Shown here in pieces: positions 1 to 13,600 of a DNA stretch of 64,000 bases. Below the pieces are notes generated by a model, which was given only the letters and a program-made list of their open reading frames with translations, was not told the DNA's origin and did not search any database. The stretch is taken from contig NC_058496.1 in NCBI RefSeq assembly GCF_020382885.2, positions 1,025,001 through 1,089,000 on the forward strand, written 5' to 3'. Each line of letters begins with the position of its first letter. Position 1 is the first letter of the stretch. Both the position numbers and the translations under genes were made by a program. This stretch comes from Scatophagus argus. Taxonomy: Eukaryota; Chordata; Actinopteri; Scatophagidae.

Positions 1-1378
1 GTCAGAAAAGTTTTAAGGCTCTAGAATTCCCTGAACGAGACGAAAGGCCGACATAAATGTGCTGCGTGAAGAAGCCGACCTGGTGGTTCTACAGTAGACG
101 CCGAGTCCTCTGACGGACGGGAGAACAGAGCTGTCGGCCTGTTAGCGAACGCATGCTGATGCTGAAATAAGATGTTAATAAACAGTTGCATAGAGTTATT
201 GGAATATCACAGCAAAATATCTGCTCTCTTCTTTCAAAACAGTGAACATTCATTCGCTTCTCGATACAGTAAAGACGCGACGAGCCGCCCCTCCGCTTTG
301 AACGAGTGGTTATTGAACGCATGGACACGCCGAGCGCTGCACGAACACATAGCTGCACTGGATATTTACACAATACTTCTCAGGTGGACTCAGAAACAGT
401 GAGGGTAGCGTGCACTCCCAGTGAAAACACGAAGGCTGACTTGGCACTGAGCGAATACTGCAGCTACAAACTGAAATCCTTCATCCCATCATGTCTGAGT
501 TCAGCTGAAGAAAACTGGTGCGTTTGAGTTTCGGATTCTGTAAAACTGACCGAGTCAACTCTAAAAGTCTTCATACATACAAAACAGTCCACTTCCAGTT
601 AAAGCTACAGTGACATCACGGGTATCTAAAGCCTTTCACGCTCTTCTGCTGTAAAAAGTTTATACTGAATTTTTAAAAAACCAACAGGTCACCTGCTCCC
701 TGCTGAAGTTTGAAGAGTTTTATGGTTTCTAAACAGGAAACGCTCAACCAGTGAGCAACAACGTCAACCACGCAGAGTATTTCACGGATTTCTACAGTGT
801 TCACTAACGTTTCACCCCCACGGACTGAGATCACGGCTGAACCCAAACGCCCCCCCTCGGCGGACTTCAGCGCTGTGACGAGTTCACTGTCATCACGTCA
901 CTTCTGGCTGAGCTGGACTGTGGGTGCTGCTGCAGCCCACCTCAGCATCATCATGTCAAAACAGTAAATGTTTTAGCAGGTGGAAAAACGCGCAGTGAAT
1001 CGTGGGTAATCACATCAGTGAAGTCTGCAGCCGAGTCCACACGTGGGCTGGATGAAATGTGGTGAAGTCCGGATGTTTGGGTTCAACCAAAGGCACTACA
1101 GAGATTTGAGTTGTGTGAGATTACAGCTCTTTGACACACACTTCAGAAGACTGAAACCAAAACCTTCAGCACATCAGTGCGTCTTTGTGAAGTCCGTGTT
1201 TTCACACTCAAACTGCACGGCTGACAGTCTGAGAACCGGGACGGGAAGTTATTTTAGTCTGGCAGAGACAACATGCACATACAGAATCCACCCAATGTCA
1301 TGAGAATACACACAACCTTCTCTGATAGGAACACAGTTAATCCCATCCCCCACCCTACCTGTGCTGAGCCCCGACTGT
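1..1378 (-). other. pxn: Paxillin 3' UTR / downstream flank
   Basis: No open reading frame here resembles a protein. The stretch follows the pxn stop codon (TAG, complement of 1379-1381) and is most simply the long 3' UTR. No AATAAA is visible on the minus strand in it, so the end of the transcript may lie to the left of the window or use a variant signal. Confidence 0.5.
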
Positions 1379-2061
1379 CTAACTGAACAGCTTGACGAAG
1401 CAGCCGTGGCAGTAGGGCTTGTCGTTCTGTTCTTTAAAGGTGCCTTTGTTGAGCTGCTTCAGGCAGAAGGCGCACACAAAGTGCTCCGGGTGGAACTTCT
1501 TGGACATGGCCGTGATGCAGCGTCCAGTGATGGGCTTCTGACAGCCGGAGCACAGGGAGCCCCGGCGCTCGTGGTAGTGAACTTCACAGTAGGGCTGGCC
1601 GTCGTGCTCAAAGAAACTCCCGTGCACAAAGGGGGTGAAGCACTCCTGCAAGGCGAGAGACAGGGCAGAGGAACGTGCTGCTGTCATCCTCATTACAACC
1701 TGTGACAAATTCACAACACTGACAGCAAACTCAGCTACGAACCCTGCAAACAAAACACTCCGGATGCCAGAGGCTGCTCAGCGCCGAGATGTAGTTCTCC
1801 AGGATGGCTCGGGCACAGCCGCCGCACTTCGGGGCGAACATGTCGAAGTAATCCTTCCTGCAGTAAGCCTTTCCGTCCTTTTCATGGAAACCTTGACAGG
1901 AAAAACAGATCAGTGAACACAAAGTCGGCACGGCCGTGAGGACCAACGGCACACGGAATACAAAGCGACGGCGGAATACCCTCTGGGCCAAAGAAGGATC
2001 CACACTGAGCGCAGAAGAAGTGTTCAGGATGCCAAGTCCTGTCCAGCGCCGTCACCACTTT

Positions 2062-2102
<41 letters not shown>

Positions 2103-5100
2103 GTTAACTGCAGGCTGGCTGTAACATCGCACACACACGAGGGTGAGGAGCAGCAGCGACTCACGTCCAGGATGGGCCCGTTGCAGTAGAAGCAGCGCGG
2201 CGAGAACAGGTGGTGGTAATCCTTCTCGCAGTACGGCTGCCCTTCGCGCTCGAAGAAGTTCCTGGAGCCGATCTCCTCCTGACAGTGTGTGCACACGAAG
2301 TGTTCGGGGTGCCACGTGCGGCCCATCGCGGTCACCACCTGCGCACACACACACACAGAAAGGCGTGTAAAAACAAACAGCAGAGGAGGCCTTTCTGCTG
2401 CCTGTTTCACTGTAAGGCAACATGATGTGTGTCTCACCTGGCCCACTATTGGCTTGCAGCAGGCCCCGCAGACTCCTTTAGCGACCGTCTGCACGCCCAG
2501 CTTGTTGAGGTCGGACTGCAGGCTGCCGAGCATGTTGTCCAGCTTGTTGACCTGCGTCGGCGGCCCACCGGGAACTCCGCCCTTCCCCTGAGCCATGATC
2601 TGAAAGGGTTAAATCATGAGAAGGTGTTGAGGGCTGACAGACACAGAAACACAAGAAGGAAACTGAGAACACAAAAGTCTTGGTCAAAGTGTGGAAAAGC
2701 AGAAGGGAGAAGAGACGAGTTCCTGCCTGCACCGGAGGGAAGACTGGATCGTATTCTGTCTGGCAGCCTACAGACACCAGGACTTTGGGTGCTACTGGTG
2801 TGACTGGCTCCACTGGTGGAGGCCGGGTAGGGGCTTTAAGAACGGGAGGAGGGGGCTCTGGTTTGGGGGCAGGAGGTTCCTGAGTCGGGGCTGGAGGAGG
2901 TGAGGGCTCTCTAACGTGCCGCGGTGCAGCAGGAGTCGGCTCCTTGACGTGGGCAGGTTGTGGAGGGGGAGAGGGAGGGGGTGGAGGAGGAGGTGGTGGC
3001 ACAGGGACGGGGGGCTGCTGGACTGGGATCAGCCGCTTAGGCTCTTCTATGACAGGGGGGCGACGAGGGGCGGGGGGGGAGGGCGGTGGGAGCACCTTCC
3101 TCACAGGGACAGGAGACTCGGGGGTGAGGATGATCTGAGGGAGGAGAGAAGAACAGAAACAGGAGGCAGCACACAGGAAACACGTAGAAAACTTAATTCA
3201 GTGCCAAAAATCAGATCAGTGAAGCACACCGAAGCCAACCTTGTCGACCTCAGCGGCAGCCCCGTCGCTACGGAGACGCTGCGGTTTGGACATGACGATG
3301 ACGCCCTCTGTGAGCCAATCGTCTGACTGTTTCCTCCGCCGATCCGAGCGGCCGATCCCAAACTTCCCCTGAAGCTCCTCGATGAGGCGGTCCTGAGAGC
3401 TGTTCTTGTTCACGATGACGGGCCCCATCTTCCTGCGCTGGTGGCCGTCTCGGTACATGGGGTGCACGTTGGAGGTCTCCTTAGTGCGTCTGATGACGGA
3501 TTTGATCTGAGGGGGAGTGTGAGCGTCTCGTCACGTCCACGGCGAACAGTTAGCGTGGAGCTCGGGGCAGCAGGATGTTACATCACTCACACACTCGCAT
3601 GCCACACGTCAGGCGTTAGGGTCCGAACCGGGTCTGCAGGACTCCGGTCCACATGCTGGTGCCAACGAGCAGTGAGTTACTGGTTTGGCAAGCGTCAAAG
3701 ATCTCAGGTCGAAGTCTGATTAAGTTTAACTCCCTCAAACCTGATTCAGATTTTTTTCTGTCCAGTCTAACAGTGAAGCTCGTCATCTCCTCTCTCCTCC
3801 TGACAGTAAGACGTAGACCAGTAAATGTCCCTCACAACTTCAGAACACACAGAGCTTTAGCTGACCAAAACAGATTCATCTTAATTAATACGACAACACA
3901 GAAAAACAGCAAACTTTCAAGTCGGAGGAGCTGAAAGAAGGTGAACATCTGCCAACATCTGCTCAATGAAAACACCGAAACCATCAGTGGACTATCAGAG
4001 TTTATCATTAATCTGTAGTCAGTGGATCTGGTCTGTGAGTCTTAACCGAGACAAATCTGAAGGATGTTCAGACACCAGCATCAGAAACACTGGATCAGGT
4101 CTGATCCAGTCTTTGCAGCGACGCCATGAAATTTATTAACCCTGAAACGTGTCTGCAGCTAAACTGATTTTTTACTGCACAAGCTGCCAACATCCAACAG
4201 CAGCTGACTTGTGTAACGTCGAGCACATCAGGAAACTGCCTGTCTTCACGAAGACCTGAATGTGAACCAGACCACACCGGGTTAGTACAGCTGTTAAACA
4301 CTCCGGGACTCGTGATTGGTCGATGAGTTCAGGCATCAGGAATGATGTCTGATGATGTCTGCATTAAGACGGTGTGTGAGAAGCTTTTCGCACGCACGCA
4401 CACACGCACACACACACACACGAGCAGCCGGGACATCAGATGCTCGTCTCAGCTCAGGCAGCAGCGGAGATGCGTACGTGTCCAGATGCAGACACTCGGT
4501 CCATATTGGGGGTCTGCAGCAGAGGCAGGTCCAGGGCAGCATCAGGGGTCCCGGGACATGAGGACGGGGTCATGGACTCATCCATCCAGCTGGCCTCCGT
4601 CAGCGGGGTCATGCTGCCGTCCGTGTACGGGCGCTCGGTGTAGGGCGTCATGGTGCCGTCCAGCCCGTCGTGGAAGGACATGGACAGCTCCTCGTCTGCC
4701 CAGTCCAGATCCCCGTTCCCATCGGTGCCTCCGTCCACCGATTCATCCGTGATGGTGTTGGTGGTGCTGGCGAACATGTCAGGCTGCACGCTGTTTCTGT
4801 CCGCGGGCAGGATGAGCTCCTCCTGCACCTCCTGCAGTCCCCTGCCGAGACAGCGCGCCTCCATCTTCAGCTGGGGCTCCTCAGTGTGATTCTGTGCAAA
4901 ACTCATTGCTAACAGCTTGTCCAGGGCCTCGTCCAGGGACGGCTCCGCCATGGGGAGGGGGCTGGCTCTCAGGGCGGAGGGTCCCGACTCTGGCAGCTGT
5001 CTGCCAGGACTGGGAAAGGCCAGCAGCGGAGGAACCATCACCGGGGAGACCGGAGACGGTGAGGATGTCTTTGAGGACGCATGTGCAGCAGGATGAGATG

Positions 5101-8100
5101 CAGATGGAGCAACAGGGAGAGGTGACAGAGTCATCAAGTTTATGGAAGGAGGTGGAGGACTGGACAAATTCAAATTGAGGTCATGAAAAGAAGCAGAGCC
5201 TTTGCTCACAGTCTCAGGAGAACAAGAGAATTTACTGACAGCATTTGAGGGTGAGACTCGTTCTACAGATGGACTGGGGGACTTGGAGGACTTGTGGTCC
5301 AGGACCGTGTTAACTGAGGTAAGGGAGGGCGTGGTGGTGGTATATGAAGGACTTGGGCTATTTCTCATCAGGTTGGAATTGGAGGAAGCAGACTGAGAGA
5401 GGACTAGCAGAGTCTTGTGTTGGGATGACAGCATGGCAGCTGACACGTCTACAACAGAGTCCAGGTCTGGGTCACTGGCTGCAGAAAGGGACGACAGGGG
5501 ACTATGAGGAGGGAGGTGGTTCAGATGGGGCGTCGACACGCCGCCGTCTCCTCCATCCTCGTCTATGTGCAGCTCGAGACCAGCAGGCAAAGAGAGGAGA
5601 GGAGGAGAAGCACAGGCAGACGGGTGGGACAGAGGAAGGAAAGGAGAAGCCACCGGGGTGACGGAGGAAGAGACCGGAGGATGAGGAGAGCTGGAGGAGG
5701 CTCCTGCTGGGTCCAGCAGAGAGCCCAAAGAACTGGGCTACAGGACAGAGAAGCACAGAGGAAGAGGACAGAGAAATCGTGAGGAACATGACAGGAGAAG
5801 CTCGTGTTCAGCTGACAAAGTGAAGCCTTCAGATTCCCCTGACGCTCGGTGGTACCTTGAAGTCCGACAAAGAGGCCATCAGCTCGTCGAGCTCTCTCGT
5901 AGCACAGGAAGCGGACATTCTGGCTTGCTGCTGAGACGGAGTGTCCAAATCGCTGTGGTGAGCCGGAGGGCTGGAAAGTACAAATTCTGAATTATAAGTA
6001 CAGGCAAACAATAAAATCCTACAAAGAGCAGAACTCTTGTACATATATGTTGTGTATGTATAGAATGGACATGACAGTCCTACAGCACACGAGGACAGTC
6101 CTACACTGAACTTGGACATATACAGCATGTATATTCTGTTGCCTAACCCCAATAAAGGAGTCAATACATATACCTGTACATAATACAGGTGCTGCATTAC
6201 CTAACATGTTCTATTAAAACTTGCAATCAGACCGACAGCTAAGAGGCTAACTGACAGCTAACAGCTAAAAGGCTCCCTGTGCTGGTAGAAACGATAGACA
6301 GATTCAGTCGTCTTTTGCCTCGCAGAGGGAAAAGAGGCCTCGCAGTGGCTCTCTGTGAAGTACCTGGGTGACGGCACTGAGCCCTCCAGCTCGTCCAGCA
6401 GACTCTCCACGGTGGGTCGGGCCTCATCGGGCCTCGTCCCGTTCCTCTTGGGTTTGTCCTGAAGGGGCGGGCTCACCGTGATGTCGGGGCAGCCGCCGTT
6501 CTCGTAGTGGGTGATGCTGCAGGATGGTAAGGGTGGAGGCGCCTCTTCTGTAGTGGGGAACGAAGGCGAACTCTGCTGCACCGCGTTGAGCTCCAGCAGC
6601 AGCCTGTCGAGCTCCGACAGGTTGCTGCCCAAGGCGGAGGTCATGGCTGCTGTGGACGAGTCTGAGGACTTCTGTTTGTTCGGAAAACTGCGGAGGAGAC
6701 GGAAAGAGACAGCTGCTAACAGCAACCACAGGCACCACAAAGCGACAGGTGACACACACACACGGCAGACGCTGAGGCGGGATACCTGTAGACGTGGTCC
6801 TCTTCGATGTGAGACAACGGGGAGCTGCTGCTGTCCCTGGACCACGAGCTCTTCTGGGCTGAACCTAACGACTGCACATCAGCGTGAGAAAACCGGAAAT
6901 GTGACATCCACCTGGACATGTTTTCCGAGTCATTCACAGCGACATCACAGAGACGTACCTGCTGGGAGGAGTGGTGGGAGTCCAGCTGATCGACCAGGGA
7001 GCCGTTCAGAGCCTCGGCTGAGGGTGGAGGAGGGACCGGAGGTGGAGCCGACACATCCTGGTAGGAGTGTCCTCCGGTGGGGATGGAGTAGGGGGTCTCG
7101 TCAGACAGGAACACGGGTCGCTTTGAGATGTGGCACGTAGTGGATTCCAGGTCTGCCAGCAATGCGTCTGCAGGATTTGATAAAGTGTTACTGCACGTTA
7201 CAGCAGCGTGTTCCTCGTGTCACCACAGGACACGGGAGCCTGAAGTGCTGGAAGGTCGATCCAGGCCAACACACCCACAGTTCAGAACGTCTCCCAGTTC
7301 CTGTCATGGATTTTCTCAAACAAAATTCATTTTAAAACTTCTACTGAATCCATTTAAAAATCCCACAGCTCCAAATACTTCTTTTAGTTCTGAATCTTTG
7401 AAGTCTGGCCTTCTACGCCTCACTGGACTGGGTTGTAAAAAGCCACGACAAACATGGACACAACATGAACTGGGGGGGTCCCGGGTGAGTTGGTATGGAG
7501 ACCAGTGAATTCTTTCCTGGGACTGTTGGGAGCTCTGAGGCGACTCCTGGCCACAGTGTCAGGCTGTAAACAGATAATGGCAGCCCGCCGGGCTCTCAGT
7601 CCAGAAAAAGCTTTCTCGTCAGTGACGTGAGACCGGCAGCACAGCACAGGACATCACCGAGCCCAACTTCATACCTCCACCCAAACATCCCTCCAAAATC
7701 CCCAACGTGCTTCTGCCATCAGTCTGCACTATAAATACAACCCTGCTGACAATGAGACCTCACAGACTGCGAGCCCGAGCTGTCAGTCAGCCTCTCAGGC
7801 TTATCAATGTCTTTGATTAGCCTTTGATTCGTCTTCTGCAGACGCGTTCAGCTCGTGAAGACAACAAGAACAGCATCACTCTGTAGTATCAGCCACAGCC
7901 ATTCAACACCAGATTGCTGTCGTGAGACACACACTTTTCAACACGTATGTTGGAATGCAAGTGCAGCATATTCCCAACCTTAGAAACAGAGCAGTTAGAA
8001 GTAAAAAGCCTGCATGAGGCCTGTGAGAGAGCGAGAAGACGGACTGACGGGAACAAAGCAGCGACACAAAGTGTTCCAGGCCTGATCGGGGACTCGTTCA

Positions 8101-10591
8101 GCCTGCGGAGTGGAGCGCAGGAACAAAATAGACTCTTACATCACACAATCCATCCATCCTCACCGACCAGAATAGACCGCAATCACCGCCTGCTTACTGT
8201 TACACTACAGGGGCCCACGGCGGTTACAGTCGGCTTTCTAACAGCAGAGGAGGCCCCAAAACCCACCAGAAGCTCAGTCAGCTCAGCAAGAAAAACCTGT
8301 TTGAGTATGAAAACTGTTATTTCCTGTATCTCACTACAAGTTATTTCATTAAAACATCTGCAAATAAATGAAATCTTTCTTCTTTTTTATCTTTTTTTCA
8401 GAAACAGTAGTGGGATATGAGCTAAAGTAACGATGGATCACTCATAAGCACACCTGAACCCACTTCAAAGAGTCCACTGATGATCCCACTGAGAGTCAAC
8501 AGCAAAACTGTTCAGAAAAGGCCTAAGATGAGGTTCTGAATGCATACAGACTTCGCTCACCAGTGAAACTCTGAAGGCCTCCTTTTGTTGGTGAAAATAC
8601 ATCCACAACATCCACAATCAAGCTTAAAAGAAGCAGAAATCCACAAATACAGAGATCTGACCTGTGAGACAGATCCAGGGTCTGTACTCACGTTATTATC
8701 CCACCTGCTGTCGCTGTAACGTCCTGCTGTGTGTGTCTGTGTGTGTCTGTGTGTGCGTGCGTGAAGGCGACAGCAGTACAGACAAAGATAGTGTGAGCAG
8801 CAGGCACTGACAGCATGCTGACGGCCTGTCGGGAGGAGTGGTCTGACAGCCTCACATCCACATGTCCCAGTGACTGTGGCCTACAGGGCGGCGACTGCAC
8901 ACACATCACACTGCTGCTGCTGCTGCGTTCAGGGTCCGGTGAGGAGGGTTCAGTCTCAGTGCTGTGGCTGCAGACCGAACACCTGAACGGTGGAGCCGCA
9001 GCATCAACTTCCTACCCAACACACTCGTCTGAGCCAATCAGGAGCAGCACTCAGCTGTCAATCAAGATGTTTCAGCCCCTTTTTATAGCATCAAATAACT
9101 AATTAAATCCAGACTGATCAGTAAAATGAACACTTGAGCAAACATCAGCATGGTGAGAAGTAACTAAAATGAAATGAAACATTTATTTCACATGTACTTT
9201 GAGCTTTGAGTTTGACTCATGTCCCATCTGCTAACATGGAGGGGGAGGAGCTTATGAGCTGTACTGCAGCCAGCCAGCAGGGGGCGATGCAGATGTTTTG
9301 GCTTCACTTTGAAGGGAGCTCTGATGTTGTCCATCCTTACAGTCAGTGGTTTGGAACAATTTGTCATGAAACATGAAAGGCAGACAGCAGAGCCAGTGTT
9401 TGGTTTGTCCATTCTGGGCTACCGTACAAACATGTGGGACCATGAAAGACTCATTTTTTTGAGGGAATAAACACACAACAATTCAATTCATGGAAACTCT
9501 TCAACTACTCTAAACTGTTTGTGCTGATGAATCCCACACACTGGAGCTTTAAATTACAACCAGACAAACAACTGAGTGTGTGACTTTCAGTGTGAACGTT
9601 GAACAAGCTGTGAACTCGCACTGCATTCTGCAACCGCACTTCCTTCCCAGAAGCTAAACGTTCAGGTCATGAAGTTTGACACAAACCCCGCGGGAGCTCG
9701 GGCCTATTTAAAGCGGTAAGCCCATGTCTGTGCAAATGTGCTGAAATATCTCGAGCAGCTCAAAATAATCTGCACCTGGTGCTGACACGCTAAACAAGGT
9801 CTCACTGGAGTCGACTTTGTCACTCATAAAACAAAGAGGAAAACCCCGCGGCGGGTTTCAGCACAGCGTGGGATTCAGAGCCACATTTCCCGGGTAGCAG
9901 GTCTCAGGACTTACTAATTATGGTGATGTGTTCCTAGAAAGATCTCTGTGGCCTCGACAGAACGAAGCCCACGAGTTACTTCTGTAACCACGGCAACCAT
10001 TAGACCCCACCCACCACCTGCTGACAGTCCACATCACAGGCCCACGAACACACACACACAACACACACACAACACGCCTATTTACACACACATTAAGTCA
10101 AACGGGAACATCTGCTGCAGCACGCCAGCATGTTTCAAACCGATCTGGGCACATTTTTGTGTGTACCGGAAACAAGCATTTGACTTTTTAGCCAACGCGA
10201 CACCTGAATGAACAGCAGGGTCGCACGACACCACGAGACCTCAAAAACTGTGCTGAGACACGTTTTTGTTTCTGGACCCACTGCTTCTAAGCACTGAGAA
10301 ACTGGACTCTGGCTTATTTTTTAAAATTAGATTTAAAAAGAGTGATGGGATTTCACCACCACTTTTTCACAAAGATCTTCTTTGTCTGAAGGGATATGAA
10401 AGTGAATATCTGTTTGTTTGGGACTAAAAAAAGTGATTTGAAGAGTTAAACAATAAGGTTTAGAAGATAAACTAAGCAGCAGACATCACACAGGGGGGTG
10501 AACCAGGATCTGAATCAGGATGAAAGACCTTTAACACAGTCACACCTGGTTAAATTTAGAAAAGTATGATGACCAAGTCCAAAATCTACAG

Positions 10592-10628
<37 letters not shown>

Positions 10629-13600
10629 TACTGCACATCACAACAGGACAAAAAGTCCAAAGGTGCTTCCCTCATTTCCCTGAAGGGGGCACCACTGAGG
10701 AGGGTCAACAAGCCTTCAGTGAAGAGTTAGAAGCATTTAGAGTGCAAACATGAAGTGTGAGCCAAGTAACAGGCTAATCTTTTCCATTCCCGACGAGGGG
10801 GGGGGCAGGACAAAGTCCAATTCTGCTCCAACAGCGTCCTGACTCAATGGTCCATTGTGTAAGGTCTGGAGGAATAAAGCTGTCATCACAAAGAAAATGA
10901 CTAATAACTCAAGACGAATTCCTCCGGCTCAGTCGAACAACATGCAGATGAGCTTCGACAGTGGCTCACTGTGTCGCGCTGTGTGGATACTGTACACATT
11001 CCTGTGGCTACGAGTCCAGTCCTGCCCGCTCTGTTTATCAGACGGGAGCCAAGGTGGACGGGAATACCACGCATTCCTGCCCGTCCGCCAATCTGTGCAC
11101 ACTGAAACATCCTTTAACATCCAACCTGTCTCAGCCGGGACCAAAACTCCATGACAAAACCTACTCGAGCAGGACATTCCTCCAGGGCCGCAGGACCAGG
11201 AATGTCCTGCTCCAGTACAGATCTGTCAGTCCAGAAAATGAAAATAATGCGCTGACAATTACAGGAGCCAATCCACTAACTACTGCATGCCTGGGATTCC
11301 AGGACGAGGGACATGTCAGTGTTTTCACTGCAGGCGGGCGGCCGGGCGGGCGGGGAATCTGTCCCGTTAACACACGGCCAGCGGCCATGGGCCTCAGCTC
11401 ACCTGTTTATAGACCCACACCGAAACCCTACCCCACCAGGCCGAGCCGGCACGATATTTATATCAAACAAGACGGGCAGGGGCAGGGGAGAGGGGGGAGA
11501 TACCAGAGAGACAGACAGGGGGAGGCTGGGTGAGAAACCAACAGCAAACTGATCAATCGATGCACCGAGAGAAAAACCAACCACAGCACAACGCAGACGA
11601 GCAGAAGCGCAAACACTTCAAAATAAACTCAACCCTGGAGAGAACATCACTCCAAAATAAAAGCACCACTGAGCAGTAAATCAGATAGCTGACGTAACAC
11701 ACAGTCACCGAGGACTGAAACTGGGTGAGGAAGGGCCTGACAGAAAGGCGGGGTCGTCCCCACAGCCGTGGACAGGACAGACGTGGTCCTCCAGTCGGTG
11801 ACCAACACGACCAGCTGCTCATTACTTTCTTCATTTTGCTGGCAGAAAAGATCCATCAAACCCCCCTGAAGCTCACATATTTAAAAAAGTCATCCAATCA
11901 AACGCTGACTTAAATGATTCTCGAGTTTGGGGTCTGGTTCTGGTTTTGTCTGGTGTTCAAGTGTTTGAGCTTGAACCGGTTTGATTCTATGGTCGCCGGC
12001 TGGAGTTGCAGAGAGCTGACAGCCTGTGGCTAACAGTTAGCCAGTTAGCTCGGCTCCACCTCACCATCAGAAGCTGAAGTCTGGTTTGATTTATTATTGT
12101 GATGTCAAAGTGTAGAAGAAGAGGAAGAAGAAGAAGAAGAAAAAGAAGAAGAAGGAGTTCAGCTGAGAAACAAGAACACGATGTGTCTCAGTTTGTCTCT
12201 CACTGATGGAGCCACAAATCCGGGTTCTGGACTCGTGCTGGACTTCATGTGAAACCTGCCATCTCTTCATCAGTTATGAAACCAACCGATTAATCTGTTG
12301 ATCATCTCTGACACTTGAGATACCTTATTCTGAAGAATGAGTCATTTTATTTGACAAAAAGAAGCCAAACTACTACTACTATCAGTCAGTTGATTAATCA
12401 CCGACTGTTCTGATAATTGATTAATCGCTTCGATCAAACATTTGCTGGTTCCAACTTCTTAAATGTCAGAATCTGCTGCTTTTCTTTGTCATTTCTGACA
12501 GCAAGTGAAGAGTCTGCCGGTTGAAGACGTCACTTTCGGCTCTGGGAGACTCTTTGTCACCATTTCATGGACTAAATGTTCAAGCGATCAGCAGAGTCTC
12601 ACATTTGAGGATGAAATGTTTGATAGTTGCTGATCAATCACCTGCAGATGGATGGATCGGAAAGACTTTGAGGCCAGCTTCTGTTCTTCTTCTTTAGTTC
12701 AGCACTCATTAGCAATAAGACACTGAGCTGACACAACAGGAAACGGTTTACAGTATGATAATTAAAGAGTTTTAGAAAACAGAAGTGAGATTTCCTGTCA
12801 TGCTTACAGACATGACGCTTTGCTCTGAGGTGTCTCCGACCCGAGTAAAGACAGACCAGCAGACTCGTCCCACGTGACCCAGACCTGTCAGGAAAACAGG
12901 CTGGCGAGAGGAAGAGGACGAAGCTGCAGCAGCATTTCAGAGTGAAAAGGCTGCTGCAGACTGAAGGCCACCATGTTTGCTGGCCTCCGGCTCTGACTCT
13001 GCTCATTGTGCTCCTCCTGTGTTTCCTCAGGATGTGGGGCAGGGGTTGTTGCCTGAGCGATGAGGTCAGCCATGCAGCTTCCTCAGACCCTGAACAGGAT
13101 GGGTGTGGAGCTCGGGAACGAGGCTGATTTACAGTCGGGAGCTTCGGCCCGCTGGTTGGGGCTGGTATGCGCTAACCTCGCAGCCCTCATGGGGTGATGA
13201 TAGCTAGTCTGGTAACACTAACTCCGAGCAGCCGACACGCTGGGACACAGAAACCACTGAAGACTTTCTAAGATCTTTTGGTATGTTGTGTAAACGCTGT
13301 AAACATTTAAGACCGTGCGGCTCCAACCACAGCCAGATCCTACTGCTCAAGGTCCACCATTCGTACCGTCAGAGCCGAGCTGACGGTACGGACGACATTT
13401 CAGAGTGAACCAGGACAGGCACAGGTCATTCAGAGGTGGATCCTGGCCTCCATTCAGTCCCAGAGGACTCCACCTGCTCCACCGCCCTTCATCAACCCCG
13501 ATACCGGAGCAGGGACACGACCTGCAGCAGGCGGCCCAGGACCAAGCTAAAGACTGACTCATGGGTTAAAGGGTTAAAAAGACATTTCTCGGTTCATCGT

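Noticed and set aside
10961-11533. 190-codon plus-strand frame in pxn intron 1
   Set aside because: No recognisable domain, repetitive composition and no splice context. Chance open frame in GC-rich sequence.
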